Of a stretch of DNA of 42,895 nt, positions 1 to 8,319 are shown one piece after another. The notes beneath the pieces are model-generated. The model saw only the letters and a program-made list of their open reading frames with translations. It was not told where the DNA came from and ran no database searches. Position 1 is the first letter of the stretch; each line of letters opens with the position of its first letter. Position numbers and translations under genes: made by a program. The stretch is taken from assembly GCA_020026035.1 (NCBI GenBank), contig JAHHRC010000004.1, positions 1-42,895 on the forward strand, in the 5' to 3' direction. Source of the stretch: Erysipelotrichaceae bacterium (lineage in GTDB: Bacteria; Bacillota_I; Bacilli_A; Erysipelotrichales; Erysipelotrichaceae).

Positions 1-29
1 ACAATCCTTACAAGCTTTTTGTAAAGTGC

Positions 30-58
30 TTGTCATGGAGCGTATTTGGGTGTACTAT
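30..58 (+). promoter_or_regulatory. Predicted sigma-A promoter of rpsO
   Basis: TTGTCA at 30-35 and TACTAT at 53-58 are separated by 17 bases, a good match to the vegetative promoter. Transcription would start near 65 and give a leader of about 80 bases before rpsO. No gene is visible in the first 144 bases. Confidence 0.55.
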
Positions 59-83
59 AACTATGCTTTCTTTCTGGGCAACA

Positions 84-99
84 ACGTTACCTCTAACGT
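84..99 (+). promoter_or_regulatory. Small hairpin in the rpsO leader
   Basis: ACGTTA (84-89) and TAACGT (94-99) form a perfect 6-bp stem with a CCTC loop. Ribosomal protein S15 represses its own mRNA through leader structures in several bacteria, so this hairpin could belong to such an autoregulatory site. I see no complete match to a known S15-binding leader; the role is inference. Confidence 0.3.
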
Positions 100-144
100 A
101 TTGCGCGGTTTGAAAGGTCGTAACATGAAAGAGGAGAAATTAAA

Positions 145-411
145 ATGTTAGAAAAAGCAGTAAAAGAACGTATCGTTAAAGAATTCGCACGTAGCGAAGG
201 TGACACAGGATCAGTAGAAGTACAAGTAGCTCTACTTACAGAATCCATCAACCGTCTAACGGTTCACATGAAGGAACACAAGCATGACTATGCTTCAAAC
301 CGTGGTCTATTAATGATGGTAGGTAAGAGAAAGAATCTTATGAACTACCTAAAGAACACAGACGTTAACCGTTACCGTGAACTTTGCGCGAAGCTAGGTC
401 TACGTAAGTAA
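145..411 (+). CDS. rpsO: 30S ribosomal protein S15
   Basis: S15 is a primary 16S rRNA-binding protein of the small subunit platform and also forms a bridge to the 50S subunit. The 88-residue product has the normal family length. The family core is clear: GDTGSVEVQVALLTESINRL near residues 19-38, the HKHD segment near 45-48 that contacts rRNA, and the basic GKRKNLMNYL near 60-69. A strong ribosome binding site (AGAGGAG) precedes the ATG. The gene has its own promoter and a terminator directly after it, so it appears monocistronic; pnp, its usual neighbour, follows after one intervening gene. Confidence 0.97.
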   Translation: MLEKAVKERIVKEFARSEGDTGSVEVQVALLTESINRLTVHMKEHKHDYASNRGLLMMVGKRKNLMNYLKNTDVNRYRELCAKLGLRK

Positions 412-423
412 AATGCGAGTCAA

Positions 424-450
424 GCCACGAGAAATCGTGGTTTTTCTTTT
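424..450 (+). terminator. Intrinsic terminator after rpsO
   Basis: CCACGA (425-430) and TCGTGG (435-440) form a stem closed by a GAAA tetraloop and followed by a run of T from 441. Confidence 0.85.
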
Positions 451-522
451 GTGCATATGAGTAGAATAAAACGCCTTTGCTTGCTAGAATATAGACATAA
501 AGGGTAAGAAGAGGAGAGAGTT

Positions 523-903
523 ATGAAGAAACTTAAATTTTACCAATGTGCACATTGCAAAAAGGTATCACTTGTCTTAAATGACGTGGATGTACCTACG
601 GTATGTTGTGGTGAAAACATGCAAGAATTAGAAGCGAAGACAGCCGATAGTTCTTTGGAGAAGCATGTACCAGTTGTTACAAGAGGTGACAATAACCAAC
701 TTGAAGTAACTGTAGGTTCAACCGAACATCCAATGATGGATGCACATTACATTCAATTCATCGTATTAGAAACGGAAACAGGATTCCGTGTAGAATACCT
801 AGAACCAGGTCAAAAGCCTAGTGCAAAGTTCTTTGAAGATGAAAAAGTAATTCGTGTATACGAATATTGTAACCTTCACGGTCTTTGGAAAGTCGAAGCG
901 TAA
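523..903 (+). CDS. dfx: Superoxide reductase (desulfoferrodoxin, two-iron type)
   Basis: The enzyme reduces superoxide to hydrogen peroxide in the cytoplasm without making oxygen, the typical defence of anaerobes. Both iron centres can be read in the 126 residues. The N-terminal desulforedoxin-like centre has C9, C12, C28 and C29. The catalytic centre has H48, H69, H75, C116 and H119, and K47 lies in the EKHVP motif that steers superoxide to the iron. A good ribosome binding site (GAGGAGAG) precedes the start. The gene lies alone between two terminators, between rpsO and pnp. Presence of the cysteine-rich N-terminal domain makes this the 2Fe form (desulfoferrodoxin) rather than neelaredoxin. 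It suggests an anaerobic host. Confidence 0.95.
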   Translation: MKKLKFYQCAHCKKVSLVLNDVDVPTVCCGENMQELEAKTADSSLEKHVPVVTRGDNNQLEVTVGSTEHPMMDAHYIQFIVLETETGFRVEYLEPGQKPSAKFFEDEKVIRVYEYCNLHGLWKVEA

Positions 904-909
904 AGAAGT

Positions 910-937
910 GGTCTATGATGTACTCATAGGCCTTTTT
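910..937 (+). terminator. Intrinsic terminator after dfx
   Basis: GGTCTATGA (910-918) pairs with TCATAGGCC (924-932), with one G-U pair, a TGTAC loop and five T after the stem. Confidence 0.85.
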
Positions 938-968
938 GTATGCAAGAAAGTACGTGAAAAAATAGGAT

Positions 969-996
969 TTGTTCGTATTTATACGTACATTATGGT
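969..996 (+). promoter_or_regulatory. Possible promoter of pnp
   Basis: TTGTTC (969-974) and TATGGT (991-996) are 16 bases apart. The match is moderate. Transcription near 1003 would leave a leader of about 65 bases. Confidence 0.4.
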
Positions 997-1068
997 ATCA
1001 TTAGTGCGTTCAATATAAATAAGAAGAACTAATGAAGAGAAAATATTAGGTAGGAGTTAGAATATTCA

Positions 1069-3297
1069 ATGGAGAAATATAAAAAGAGTTTTGAATTTCA
1101 TGGCCGCACAATCACTGTAGAAAATGGTGAAATTGCAAAACAAGCAGGCGGATCGGTTTTGGTTCGCTACGATGATACAGTTGTATTATCAGCCGCTACG
1201 GCATCCAAGAGTGCGAAGGATACAGATTTCTTCCCACTCACAGTTGTATTCCAAGAAAAATTATATGCAGGAGGATCCATTCCTGGAGGCTTCCTTAGAA
1301 GAGAAGGACGTCCAAGTGAGTTTGCAACATTAACATCTCGTTTGATTGACCGTCCAATTCGTCCTTTGTTTGCGGAAGGGTTCCGTAATGAAGTACAAGT
1401 TGTAAATACGGTAATGTCAAATGATCCAGATGCTAGCTGCCAAATGGCTGCGATGTTTGGTTCATCCCTTGCATTATGTGTATCCGATATTCCATTCAAT
1501 GGACCAATTGCTGGTGTTATTGTTGGTAAGGTCGATGGCAAGTTGATCATTAACCCATCGGTGGAAGAATCTGAAAAGTCTGTTTTACTACTAACCGTTG
1601 CTGGTACAAAAGATGCCATTAACATGGTAGAAGCAGGGGCGAAAGAATTAAGCGAAGAAGAAATGCTAGAAGCATTGTTCTTTGGTCATGAAGCAATCAA
1701 GGAATTGTGTGCAATTCAAGAAGAAGTGATTGCCGCATGTGCAAAGGAAAAGATGGAAGTAGAACTTTATGAAATCAATCCTTTGGTAAAAGAATATGTC
1801 AACGAACACGGAAAGGCTCGTATTGAAGAAGCAGTTTCCATTAAGGGTAAATTAGAACGTTATGGCAAGATCGATGAACTCATTGAAGAAATGATGGAAG
1901 CGGTAAAGGCCAACGTTACCTTCGAAGATGAAAAGACAATGGAAAAGGCAATCAAGCAAACACGTGAATACTGTGTTGAAATTGAAGCTGCCGAAGTACG
2001 TCGTTTGATTTCCGAAGACAAAGTAAGACCGGATGGAAGAAAGTTGGATGAAATTCGTCCACTGGATTCTCAAGTTGATTTACTACCTCGTGTACATGGT
2101 AGTGCGATGTTCACTCGTGGTGAAACACAGGTAATGTCCATTACAACACTTGGTTCCTTAGATGAATACCAAATCATTGATGATTTAACTGCAGAAAAAG
2201 AAAAGCGCTTTATGCACCAATACAACTTCCCACCATTCTCAGTTGGTGAAGTAGGTCGTATGGGCTCTGCTGGTCGTCGTGAAATTGGACATGGTGCTTT
2301 AGGTGAACGTGCCTTAGCGCAAGTTCTTCCAAGCAAAGAAGAATTCCCATATACAATCCGTACCGTTGCAGAAGTATTAGAATCCAATGGTTCTTCTTCA
2401 CAAGCAAGTATTTGTGCCGGTACGATGTCACTTATGGCAGCGGGTGTTCCAATTAAGGCAATGGTTGCCGGTGTTGCGATGGGTCTTATTACCGTTGGTG
2501 ATACCTATGCAGTATTAACGGATATTCAAGGTATGGAAGACCATTATGGCGATATGGACTTTAAGGTAGCTGGTACACGTAAGGGTATTACAGCACTTCA
2601 AATGGATATTAAGGTCGACGGAATTAGCCAAGCAATCCTTCAAGAAGCTTTAGATCAAGCACATAAGGGTCGTATGGAAATTCTTGACAATATGGAACAA
2701 ACCATTTCTGAACCACGTCCTACAGTATCCAAGTATGCACCGAAGTTTGCAGTCACACATGTACCAGTAGATAAGATTCGTGATGTCATTGGTACGGGTG
2801 GTAAGACAATTAACCAAATCATTGAAGATTGCGATAATGTTAAGATCTCGGTTGAAGAAGATGGAACAATTGCCATCTACCATATGGATCAAGAAATGAT
2901 CGATAAGGCAGTTAAGATCATTGAAGATATCGTACGTGTTGCAAAGGTTGGCGAAGAATTCGATGCCAAGGTTACAACCGTTCGTGATAGCTTTGCCTTT
3001 GTAAACCTATTTACAGGAACAGACGCATTATTGCATGTATCGGAAATTTCTTGGGAACGTGTGGATGATATTAAGAACGTTCTTCATGAAGGCGATATGG
3101 TTCATGTAAAGGTGACTTCAATTGAAGAAGGAACTGGTAAGGTAAAAGTTTCTGCTAGAGAATGTCTACCAAAGCCAGAAGGCTATGTAGAACCAAAGCG
3201 TGGTCCAAAACGTGATCATGGTTCTCGTAACAACGACAAGCGTCCTTTTAACAAAGGGAATGTAGAACGTCGTGTATTTAAGAAAAAAGAAGACTAA
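1069..3297 (+). CDS. pnp: Polyribonucleotide nucleotidyltransferase (PNPase)
   Basis: PNPase degrades RNA from the 3' end using phosphate and releases nucleoside diphosphates; it is a trimeric ring and a core part of mRNA turnover. The 742 residues hold the full domain order: first RNase PH-like domain, helical linker, second (catalytic) RNase PH-like domain with the acidic GDMDFKVAGT segment near residue 493, a KH domain with the GTGG loop near residue 575 and an S1 domain from about residue 627. The protein ends in a basic, disordered-looking tail of about 40 residues rich in Lys, Arg, Gly and Asn, which makes it a little longer than the usual 700 or so. A GGTAGGAG ribosome binding site supports the start. 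Confidence 0.97.
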   Translation: MEKYKKSFEFHGRTITVENGEIAKQAGGSVLVRYDDTVVLSAATASKSAKDTDFFPLTVVFQEKLYAGGSIPGGFLRREGRPSEFATLTSRLIDRPIRPLFAEGFRNEVQVVNTVMSNDPDASCQMAAMFGSSLALCVSDIPFNGPIAGVIVGKVDGKLIINPSVEESEKSVLLLTVAGTKDAINMVEAGAKELSEEEMLEALFFGHEAIKELCAIQEEVIAACAKEKMEVELYEINPLVKEYVNEHGKARIEEAVSIKGKLERYGKIDELIEEMMEAVKANVTFEDEKTMEKAIKQTREYCVEIEAAEVRRLISEDKVRPDGRKLDEIRPLDSQVDLLPRVHGSAMFTRGETQVMSITTLGSLDEYQIIDDLTAEKEKRFMHQYNFPPFSVGEVGRMGSAGRREIGHGALGERALAQVLPSKEEFPYTIRTVAEVLESNGSSSQASICAGTMSLMAAGVPIKAMVAGVAMGLITVGDTYAVLTDIQGMEDHYGDMDFKVAGTRKGITALQMDIKVDGISQAILQEALDQAHKGRMEILDNMEQTISEPRPTVSKYAPKFAVTHVPVDKIRDVIGTGGKTINQIIEDCDNVKISVEEDGTIAIYHMDQEMIDKAVKIIEDIVRVAKVGEEFDAKVTTVRDSFAFVNLFTGTDALLHVSEISWERVDDIKNVLHEGDMVHVKVTSIEEGTGKVKVSARECLPKPEGYVEPKRGPKRDHGSRNNDKRPFNKGNVERRVFKKKED

Positions 3298-3311
3298 TTC
3301 AAAATAGAATG

Positions 3312-3358
3312 ATTCGAAGTGGTCGAAAGGAAGTATCTTTTCGACCATTCTTTCGAAT
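3312..3358 (+). terminator. Hairpin after pnp, possible terminator
   Basis: GGTCGAAA (3321-3328) pairs with TTTCGACC (3339-3346), and an outer ATTCGAA/TTCGAAT pair extends the structure. There is no clean T run after it, so it may be an RNA 3'-end or processing hairpin rather than a strong terminator. Confidence 0.45.
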
Positions 3359-3377
3359 AAGAGGAGTGTACGTCACA

Positions 3378-3407
3378 TTGAAAGCTGTAGCTAGTTTCGT
3401 GTAAAAT
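3378..3407 (+). promoter_or_regulatory. Predicted promoter of trmB
   Basis: TTGAAA (3378-3383) and TAAAAT (3402-3407) are 18 bases apart, 30 bases before the trmB start. Confidence 0.6.
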
Positions 3408-3436
3408 AAGTAGGATTCCTCAAGGAGATTTATAGT

Positions 3437-4105
3437 ATGAGAATGAGAAAGAAAAAGTGGGCAATGCCTTATATGGAAGCCCATGGAGAATATGTATTAG
3501 CGAATCCAAATGAAAATCGTGGCAAGTGGCATGAAGTATTACATGCCAACCAGTTGCACGTTGAAATTGGAACAGGTAAGGGCGATTATTTGATCAATAT
3601 GTCGGAAACCTACAAAGAAGATGGTTGGGTTGGAATTGAAAAAGATCCAAACGTTGCCGCAATTGCCGCAAAGAAAGCCATTGAAGATGAAACGATTGCC
3701 TTAAGCAATAAGCGCATGATTGTCATGGATGCAGAAAACCTATTAGACTGGTTTGCGCCAGGAGAAATTGATGTCATTCATTTAAACTTCTCTGATCCAT
3801 GGCCAAAGACAAGAACCCACAAGCGTCGTTTATCGAGTAAGAAGTTCTTGGATATGTACCGTGTTGTATTAAGCGATGGGGGCTATATTCGTATGAAAAC
3901 AGACAATAAGGATCTCTTTGAAGATTCGGTATTGTATTTCTTAGAAAATGGCTTCACATTGTTTGAATTCTCGGTCGATTATCGTCGTGAAAACCATGAT
4001 GAAGATGCGATTACCGAATACGAGCGTCGTTTCATGGATTTAGGGCAACCAATTTATCAACTTTGTGCGATTCCATGCAGGGATCGTGAAGATGTGCTAA
4101 AATAA
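3437..4105 (+). CDS. trmB: tRNA (guanine-N7-)-methyltransferase
   Basis: TrmB methylates G46 in the variable loop of tRNAs using S-adenosylmethionine. The 222-residue protein has the SAM-binding motif IEIGTGKG-like (HVEIGTGKGDYL near residues 35-46), the acidic GIEKDPN segment that binds the ribose, and the TrmB signature SDPWPKTRTHKRR followed by KFLDMYRVVL near residues 118-141. AAGGAG lies 10 bases before the ATG. The next gene, a lipoprotein, starts only 5 bases after the stop, so the two are probably cotranscribed, although they have no evident functional link. Confidence 0.95.
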   Translation: MRMRKKKWAMPYMEAHGEYVLANPNENRGKWHEVLHANQLHVEIGTGKGDYLINMSETYKEDGWVGIEKDPNVAAIAAKKAIEDETIALSNKRMIVMDAENLLDWFAPGEIDVIHLNFSDPWPKTRTHKRRLSSKKFLDMYRVVLSDGGYIRMKTDNKDLFEDSVLYFLENGFTLFEFSVDYRRENHDEDAITEYERRFMDLGQPIYQLCAIPCRDREDVLK

Positions 4106-4110
4106 CCGTA

Positions 4111-4965
4111 ATGGTGAAGTGGATGAAGAAATATTTGAGTGTACTCTTCGCTTGTATGTGTTTGGTAGGGTGTAAGGCCAATCCAAACCTACAAGAGAAC
4201 TTAGACGCAAAAGTGAATCGGGCGCTAGCAATGGATGTTGGTCATACGACATTCAATCATGGCTATTATTCCTATTACATTCAACCAAGTATTGGTCGTT
4301 TGTATAGCGATGAAACAAGCAATGTGTTTGTGTTTGATAATGTCCCATTTGTGATGAACTTAAATGTTCCTGGAATTGTCAATCGTAGCTATGAAAGCCA
4401 AGGGATGTTACTGGATGATGTGATGCAGTATGATGCCATTGTAGCGAAGAATTCTGGTGAATTTTTAGACGGAAAAAAGAAGAGTCATCCGTATACCATT
4501 GCCATCTTTGAAAAACAAGATGTGTATTATACGATCTTAAAAACAGATCTATTGGAATTTTACGCCGTATCGCATGCCTTTGAAGCACCACGAATTAGCG
4601 AAGAAATGTTAAAGATTGCACGTTCTACAGTCGTTGATGAGGTAGAAGTATTAGCGGCCTATTCCAAACAGGAAACGATTGCCTACAATCGTAAAACCTT
4701 GGAATTGTTCCAAAACATTACACCGGAAAATGGGGTCATTGATGAATTGTTTAACACCAAGACCAACTATGCCGGTAGTTCTGGTGGGCAATTTACAAGT
4801 GATGCGACATTTGATGAGGAAGCACCATCTATGGATGATGTCGATTTAGAAAACGATGAAGTTGACTTACAAGAAGAGAAAGTCGATGAAAGCGACGACG
4901 TTGTTGAAGTGGAAATCGATGAAGTACCTGTAGAAGTCGATGAAGATGTCGAAGAAATTGAATAA
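4111..4965 (+). CDS. Lipoprotein of unknown function with acidic C-terminal tail
   Basis: I do not recognise a known family. The N-terminus is a lipoprotein signal: a short basic start, a hydrophobic stretch and the lipobox LVGC with C21 as the lipidated residue, so the protein should be anchored outside the membrane. The middle (about 30-210) looks globular with no further membrane segment. The last 45 residues are almost only Asp, Glu and Val. A second lipoprotein in the window (12963-13589) has the same architecture. The chosen ATG is 5 bases after trmB; an in-frame ATG at 4123 would shorten the signal peptide by four residues and is equally possible, since neither has a strong ribosome binding site. 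Confidence 0.75.
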   Translation: MVKWMKKYLSVLFACMCLVGCKANPNLQENLDAKVNRALAMDVGHTTFNHGYYSYYIQPSIGRLYSDETSNVFVFDNVPFVMNLNVPGIVNRSYESQGMLLDDVMQYDAIVAKNSGEFLDGKKKSHPYTIAIFEKQDVYYTILKTDLLEFYAVSHAFEAPRISEEMLKIARSTVVDEVEVLAAYSKQETIAYNRKTLELFQNITPENGVIDELFNTKTNYAGSSGGQFTSDATFDEEAPSMDDVDLENDEVDLQEEKVDESDDVVEVEIDEVPVEVDEDVEEIE

Positions 4966-5042
4966 ATACGTAAAACAAGCTTAACAAGAGTCCATAAATA
5001 TTTTAAACTTAACATATAGTATGGAACGGAAAGGAAAATCAT

Positions 5043-5852
5043 ATGTTCAAAAAATTACAAAGTCTTTTATTTGAAGAAGATGAAGAAATGGAAGAAGAGG
5101 AATTGCAAGAAGCGCCTGTACGTAAAGTCGTAAAGCCTGCAATGCCTGAAGTACCTGTCACAAAACCAGCAATGAATCGCATTGACGTTGCGAAGGAAGC
5201 ACCTGCTGTAAAGAAGGAACCTGTGTTCAATGCACAACCTGCAGTTCCACACGCAAGTCCAAAACCAATCGTGAAGGAACCAGTGATGCCACAAGAAAAG
5301 CCAAAGGCTCTTGGCATTAAGGTTGACGAAGTAAAGCCAGCTGCACCAAGTAAGCCAAGTGCACCTGTAAAGAAGAGTGTACCTAGCAAGCCAAAGAAAA
5401 AAGAAGAAAAGGCGAGCAAGTCTGGTGTATATGAATTTAAGCCTGTGATTAGCCCGATGTTTGGGGTTGATGAAAAGGACTTAGATGAACAAGCAAATAT
5501 CAAGCTTACACATAGTGTGAAGGAAAAGGATGAAAGCTCGGCAATCATCTCACCAATCTATGGGTCTGCTTTAGAGTCTTCTTATACAAAACCAGTGGTT
5601 GAAGAAGTCGTTGAAGTACATGAAGAAATCAAAGAAGAAGTTAAGGTTGCGGATGTGAAGAAGGAAGACGATGAAATTCCTGCATTCTCATTAGACCAAA
5701 TCTTAAATGGAGATCGCTTTGATTTAGATGATGAAAAAGAAGATGATCTAGAACAAACGATGGAACAAATGATTGATGAAACAGTTGTCTTTGATTCACC
5801 AGTCTTTACAACGGAAGAATCCGTTAAGAAAGAAAAGGAATCGAAAAAATGA
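5043..5852 (+). CDS. Low-complexity charged protein coupled to murC, function unknown
   Basis: The 269-residue product has no signal peptide and no membrane segment. Residues 10-25 are acidic, residues 25-125 are rich in Pro, Lys, Ala and Val, and the C-terminal third is acidic. Two related short motifs stand out in the otherwise disordered chain: VISPMFG near residue 139 and IISPIYG near residue 165. Such SPxxG motifs may be docking peptides. The ATG has a good GGAAAGG site. The stop overlaps the murC start (ATGA), so the proteins are translationally coupled and could act in the same process, cell-wall synthesis or division. No function can be assigned from sequence alone. Confidence 0.75.
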   Translation: MFKKLQSLLFEEDEEMEEEELQEAPVRKVVKPAMPEVPVTKPAMNRIDVAKEAPAVKKEPVFNAQPAVPHASPKPIVKEPVMPQEKPKALGIKVDEVKPAAPSKPSAPVKKSVPSKPKKKEEKASKSGVYEFKPVISPMFGVDEKDLDEQANIKLTHSVKEKDESSAIISPIYGSALESSYTKPVVEEVVEVHEEIKEEVKVADVKKEDDEIPAFSLDQILNGDRFDLDDEKEDDLEQTMEQMIDETVVFDSPVFTTEESVKKEKESKK

Positions 5853-7159
5853 GATATTACTTCATCGGTATAAAAGGAACCGGGATGGCTTCGCTTGCCT
5901 GCATGTTACAAGATCTTGGACATGAAGTAAGTGGGAGTGATTTAGAAAAACATTTCTTTACAGAAGATGAACTTGTAAAGCGTAATATCCCAATTTATCC
6001 CTTCGATGAAGACAATATTCAAGATGGAATGCACGTCATTGTTGGAAATGCCTTCTTAGAAGACTTCCCAGAAGTCAAAAAGGCAAGAGAAAACAAGACA
6101 TGTACAACACTTCGTTACCACGAATTTGTTGGGCAGTTCATTCAAGATTATAAAACAATCGCAATTGCCGGTAGTCATGGGAAAACCACAACGACCGGCA
6201 TGCTTTCTTCTGTCTTGAAGGAAAAGGGAAATACCGCGTACTTAATTGGGGATGGTAGTGGCTTTATTCGTAAGGATAGTGAATATTTCTGTTTAGAAGC
6301 GTGTGAGTTCCGTCGTCACTTCTTACAATACTTCCCAGAGTATGCCATTATTACAAATGCAGAGATCGACCATGTCGATTATTTCAAAGACGATGCAGAT
6401 TATCGTAGTGCCTATGAGGCGTTTTCTTACAATGTAAGGAAAGCTTTAATGGTATTTGGGGATGATCCACAAGTTCGGATGATGAATCTAAATAAAGACG
6501 TGGATGTCTTTTACTATGGTTTAGAAGAAAACGATGACTTACAGGCAAAGAATGTAATTGAAGAAAGTGATGGCATGTCTTTTGATGTCTACTTCAAACA
6601 AGAATTGGTAGGCCATATCGAATTACCATTTGTTGGCCATCATTTGTTGCTAAATTCATTGGCTGTGATTGGAATTGGTCTATTGGAAGGTATGGATCTT
6701 TCTGAGATTGAAAAGGGGCTTTGCTTGTTTAGTGGTGTGAAGCGTCGATTCAATGTGGAAGTGGATGGCGAAAATATCTACGTTGATGACTATGCCCATC
6801 ATCCAACGGAAGTCAAAGTCACCATTGAAACCGCGAAGAAGCGTTTTCCAAATCATAAATTGGTTGCCATCTTTAAACCACATCGAGCAAGTCGTGTGAT
6901 GTATTTCGCAAATGAATTTGCCGAAGCGTTACAGTTAGCAGACAAGGTTTATCTTTGTGATTTTACAAGTATTGATGACAAACAAGATGGATGTGACATC
7001 GATATTACATATTTACAAGAAAGAATTGATGGTTCTTTGATTCTTTCAGAAGATGAGGTTGGTGCTTCAAAATTGGCTCAAGAAAGCCCTGCGTGCTACT
7101 TGTTTATGTCGAGCAAAGACATTTATTGGTTGGCAAATTTGGTAAAGCGCTCTCAATAA
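5849..7159 (+). CDS. murC: UDP-N-acetylmuramate--L-alanine ligase
   Basis: MurC adds L-alanine to UDP-MurNAc in an ATP-dependent step, the first amino acid of the peptidoglycan stem peptide. The 436-residue protein shows the Mur ligase order: N-terminal Rossmann fold with GIKGTGM (residues 7-13) for UDP-MurNAc, the ATP loop AGSHGKTTTT (107-116), the NAEIDHVDYF segment and VDDYAHHP near residue 311 with the C-terminal ligase domain. It starts inside the stop of the upstream gene. It is followed by ytxG-, ytxH- and ccpA-like genes, the order seen around murC in B. subtilis. The other ligases murD, murE and murF are not in the window. Confidence 0.95.
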   Translation: MRYYFIGIKGTGMASLACMLQDLGHEVSGSDLEKHFFTEDELVKRNIPIYPFDEDNIQDGMHVIVGNAFLEDFPEVKKARENKTCTTLRYHEFVGQFIQDYKTIAIAGSHGKTTTTGMLSSVLKEKGNTAYLIGDGSGFIRKDSEYFCLEACEFRRHFLQYFPEYAIITNAEIDHVDYFKDDADYRSAYEAFSYNVRKALMVFGDDPQVRMMNLNKDVDVFYYGLEENDDLQAKNVIEESDGMSFDVYFKQELVGHIELPFVGHHLLLNSLAVIGIGLLEGMDLSEIEKGLCLFSGVKRRFNVEVDGENIYVDDYAHHPTEVKVTIETAKKRFPNHKLVAIFKPHRASRVMYFANEFAEALQLADKVYLCDFTSIDDKQDGCDIDITYLQERIDGSLILSEDEVGASKLAQESPACYLFMSSKDIYWLANLVKRSQ

Positions 7160-7161
7160 TA

Positions 7162-7189
7162 TTGAAAAATTTTCATAATGATTTATAAT
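7162..7189 (+). promoter_or_regulatory. Strong sigma-A promoter of the ytxG-ytxH-ccpA operon
   Basis: TTGAAA (7162-7167), a 16-base spacer and a consensus TATAAT (7184-7189). Transcription would start near 7196, 22 bases before the first gene. Confidence 0.8.
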
Positions 7190-7217
7190 ACTAGCAAGGA
7201 AAAGAGGAGAATGAATT

Positions 7218-7637
7218 ATGGATGCTCTATTGCTAGATTTAAAGTTAGTATCAGAGCAGTTACTCCCTATCATAGGAGCAGTTGCTTTGATTTTTGTTTG
7301 CATTCTACTTAAGCGTGCAGCAGAATTCGTTGAAGAACTTACTAAGACGGTTCAGGATTTGAAACCGACGATTCAGAAAGTGGATGAGTCCGTAGAAAAA
7401 ATCCAAGGACCACTAGATACTGCTGTGAAGCTTTGTAAAACAGTGGACAATATGCATGACAAGACAACAACATCGATGGAACAATTTGGTGAAATGCTAT
7501 CGGAGAATCTTGAAAAGATTAAGGAAATCATTTTGAACCTAATTGGATCCTTCCACAACAAAGATATGTATGAAGCTGTCATTGTCGATGAAGAGCCAAT
7601 GGAAGAAGCTTCTAAGGAGGACTTGAGCCATGAATGA
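7218..7637 (+). CDS. YtxG-like membrane-anchored coiled-coil protein (DUF948-like)
   Basis: The 139-residue protein has one N-terminal membrane segment (about residues 15-32), then a long amphipathic helix (35-115) with heptad-like spacing and an acidic tail. This is the pattern of DUF948 proteins such as B. subtilis YtxG, a general-stress protein encoded next to murC. The assignment rests on architecture and neighbourhood more than on residue identity. Its stop overlaps the start of the next gene by 8 bases. The molecular role of the family is not known to me. Confidence 0.7.
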   Translation: MDALLLDLKLVSEQLLPIIGAVALIFVCILLKRAAEFVEELTKTVQDLKPTIQKVDESVEKIQGPLDTAVKLCKTVDNMHDKTTTSMEQFGEMLSENLEKIKEIILNLIGSFHNKDMYEAVIVDEEPMEEASKEDLSHE

Positions 7638-8319
7638 GATGGATGAAACACGCAACCTAGAATCCAATTCAACATGCGATTCTTGCAAAGAAAAGGTCTT
7701 AGATGACAAAAAAGAAGTCATTACAGACGTAGAAAAGACAGTCGAAGGTCTCAAGAAGAAGATTGAAGAAATCACCGAAGAAGAAAAGAAGAAGGCTTGC
7801 TGTAAGGAAGAGAAGAAGATTGAAATCAAAGATTTAAAACTTCCAAAAGAGGCAAGTGAGAAGATTTCGAAACTTCAAAGTGAGGTCGTTGAAACCTTAA
7901 GTGATCTTCAAAAGAAGGTCGAACTTGATGAAAAGGTTGAGGCGATCAAAGAGAACGCTTCAAAGGCTGTTGACTTTGCGAAAGAAAAGGTCAATGAACT
8001 CAAGCAGAACGAAAATGTTCGTAAGAAGGTTGAAGAAGCCGAACACTTTGCAAAGGATAGTGTTGCTTTAACAATCAAAAAGACAGAAGAAGTATTATCT
8101 TCTGAACACAAAGAAAAACTCATTAAGAACATCAACGAAAAGAGCGAAATGCTTCGTGATGAACTATCAAACTTAGGCAAAACCATTGAAACGTATGTCG
8201 CAAGTGAGGAAGTACAAGATAAGTTGAAACAGCTTGATGATGTAAAAAACAATGGTGTCAAAAAGGTAAAAGAATTACTCGACTCCAAAAAAGATAGTAA
8301 TGAAGGAGGACAATCATGA
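7630..8319 (+). CDS. Coiled-coil protein at the YtxH position, function unknown
   Basis: The 229 residues are almost entirely Lys/Glu-rich helix with long heptad patterns and no clear membrane segment or signal peptide. Four Cys occur in two pairs near the N-terminus (CDSC at about 16-19 and CC near 57). It occupies the place of ytxH between ytxG and ccpA, but B. subtilis YtxH has a membrane segment, so homology is uncertain. A perfect AAGGAGG lies 9 bases before the ATG, inside the upstream gene. The stop overlaps the ccpA start (ATGA), giving translational coupling to a global regulator. Confidence 0.65.
   Translation: MNEMDETRNLESNSTCDSCKEKVLDDKKEVITDVEKTVEGLKKKIEEITEEEKKKACCKEEKKIEIKDLKLPKEASEKISKLQSEVVETLSDLQKKVELDEKVEAIKENASKAVDFAKEKVNELKQNENVRKKVEEAEHFAKDSVALTIKKTEEVLSSEHKEKLIKNINEKSEMLRDELSNLGKTIETYVASEEVQDKLKQLDDVKNNGVKKVKELLDSKKDSNEGGQS

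Noticed and set aside
1167..1625. 152-codon minus-strand open frame inside pnp
   Set aside because: Antisense shadow of a strongly conserved gene; no family features.
5039..5548. 169-codon minus-strand open frame rich in Ser, Phe and Ala
   Set aside because: It is the antisense of a low-complexity Lys/Pro/Glu gene with good ribosome binding site and coupling to murC; the composition explains the open frame.
7908..8288. 126-codon minus-strand open frame
   Set aside because: Antisense shadow of the Lys/Glu-rich coiled-coil gene; no start signals.
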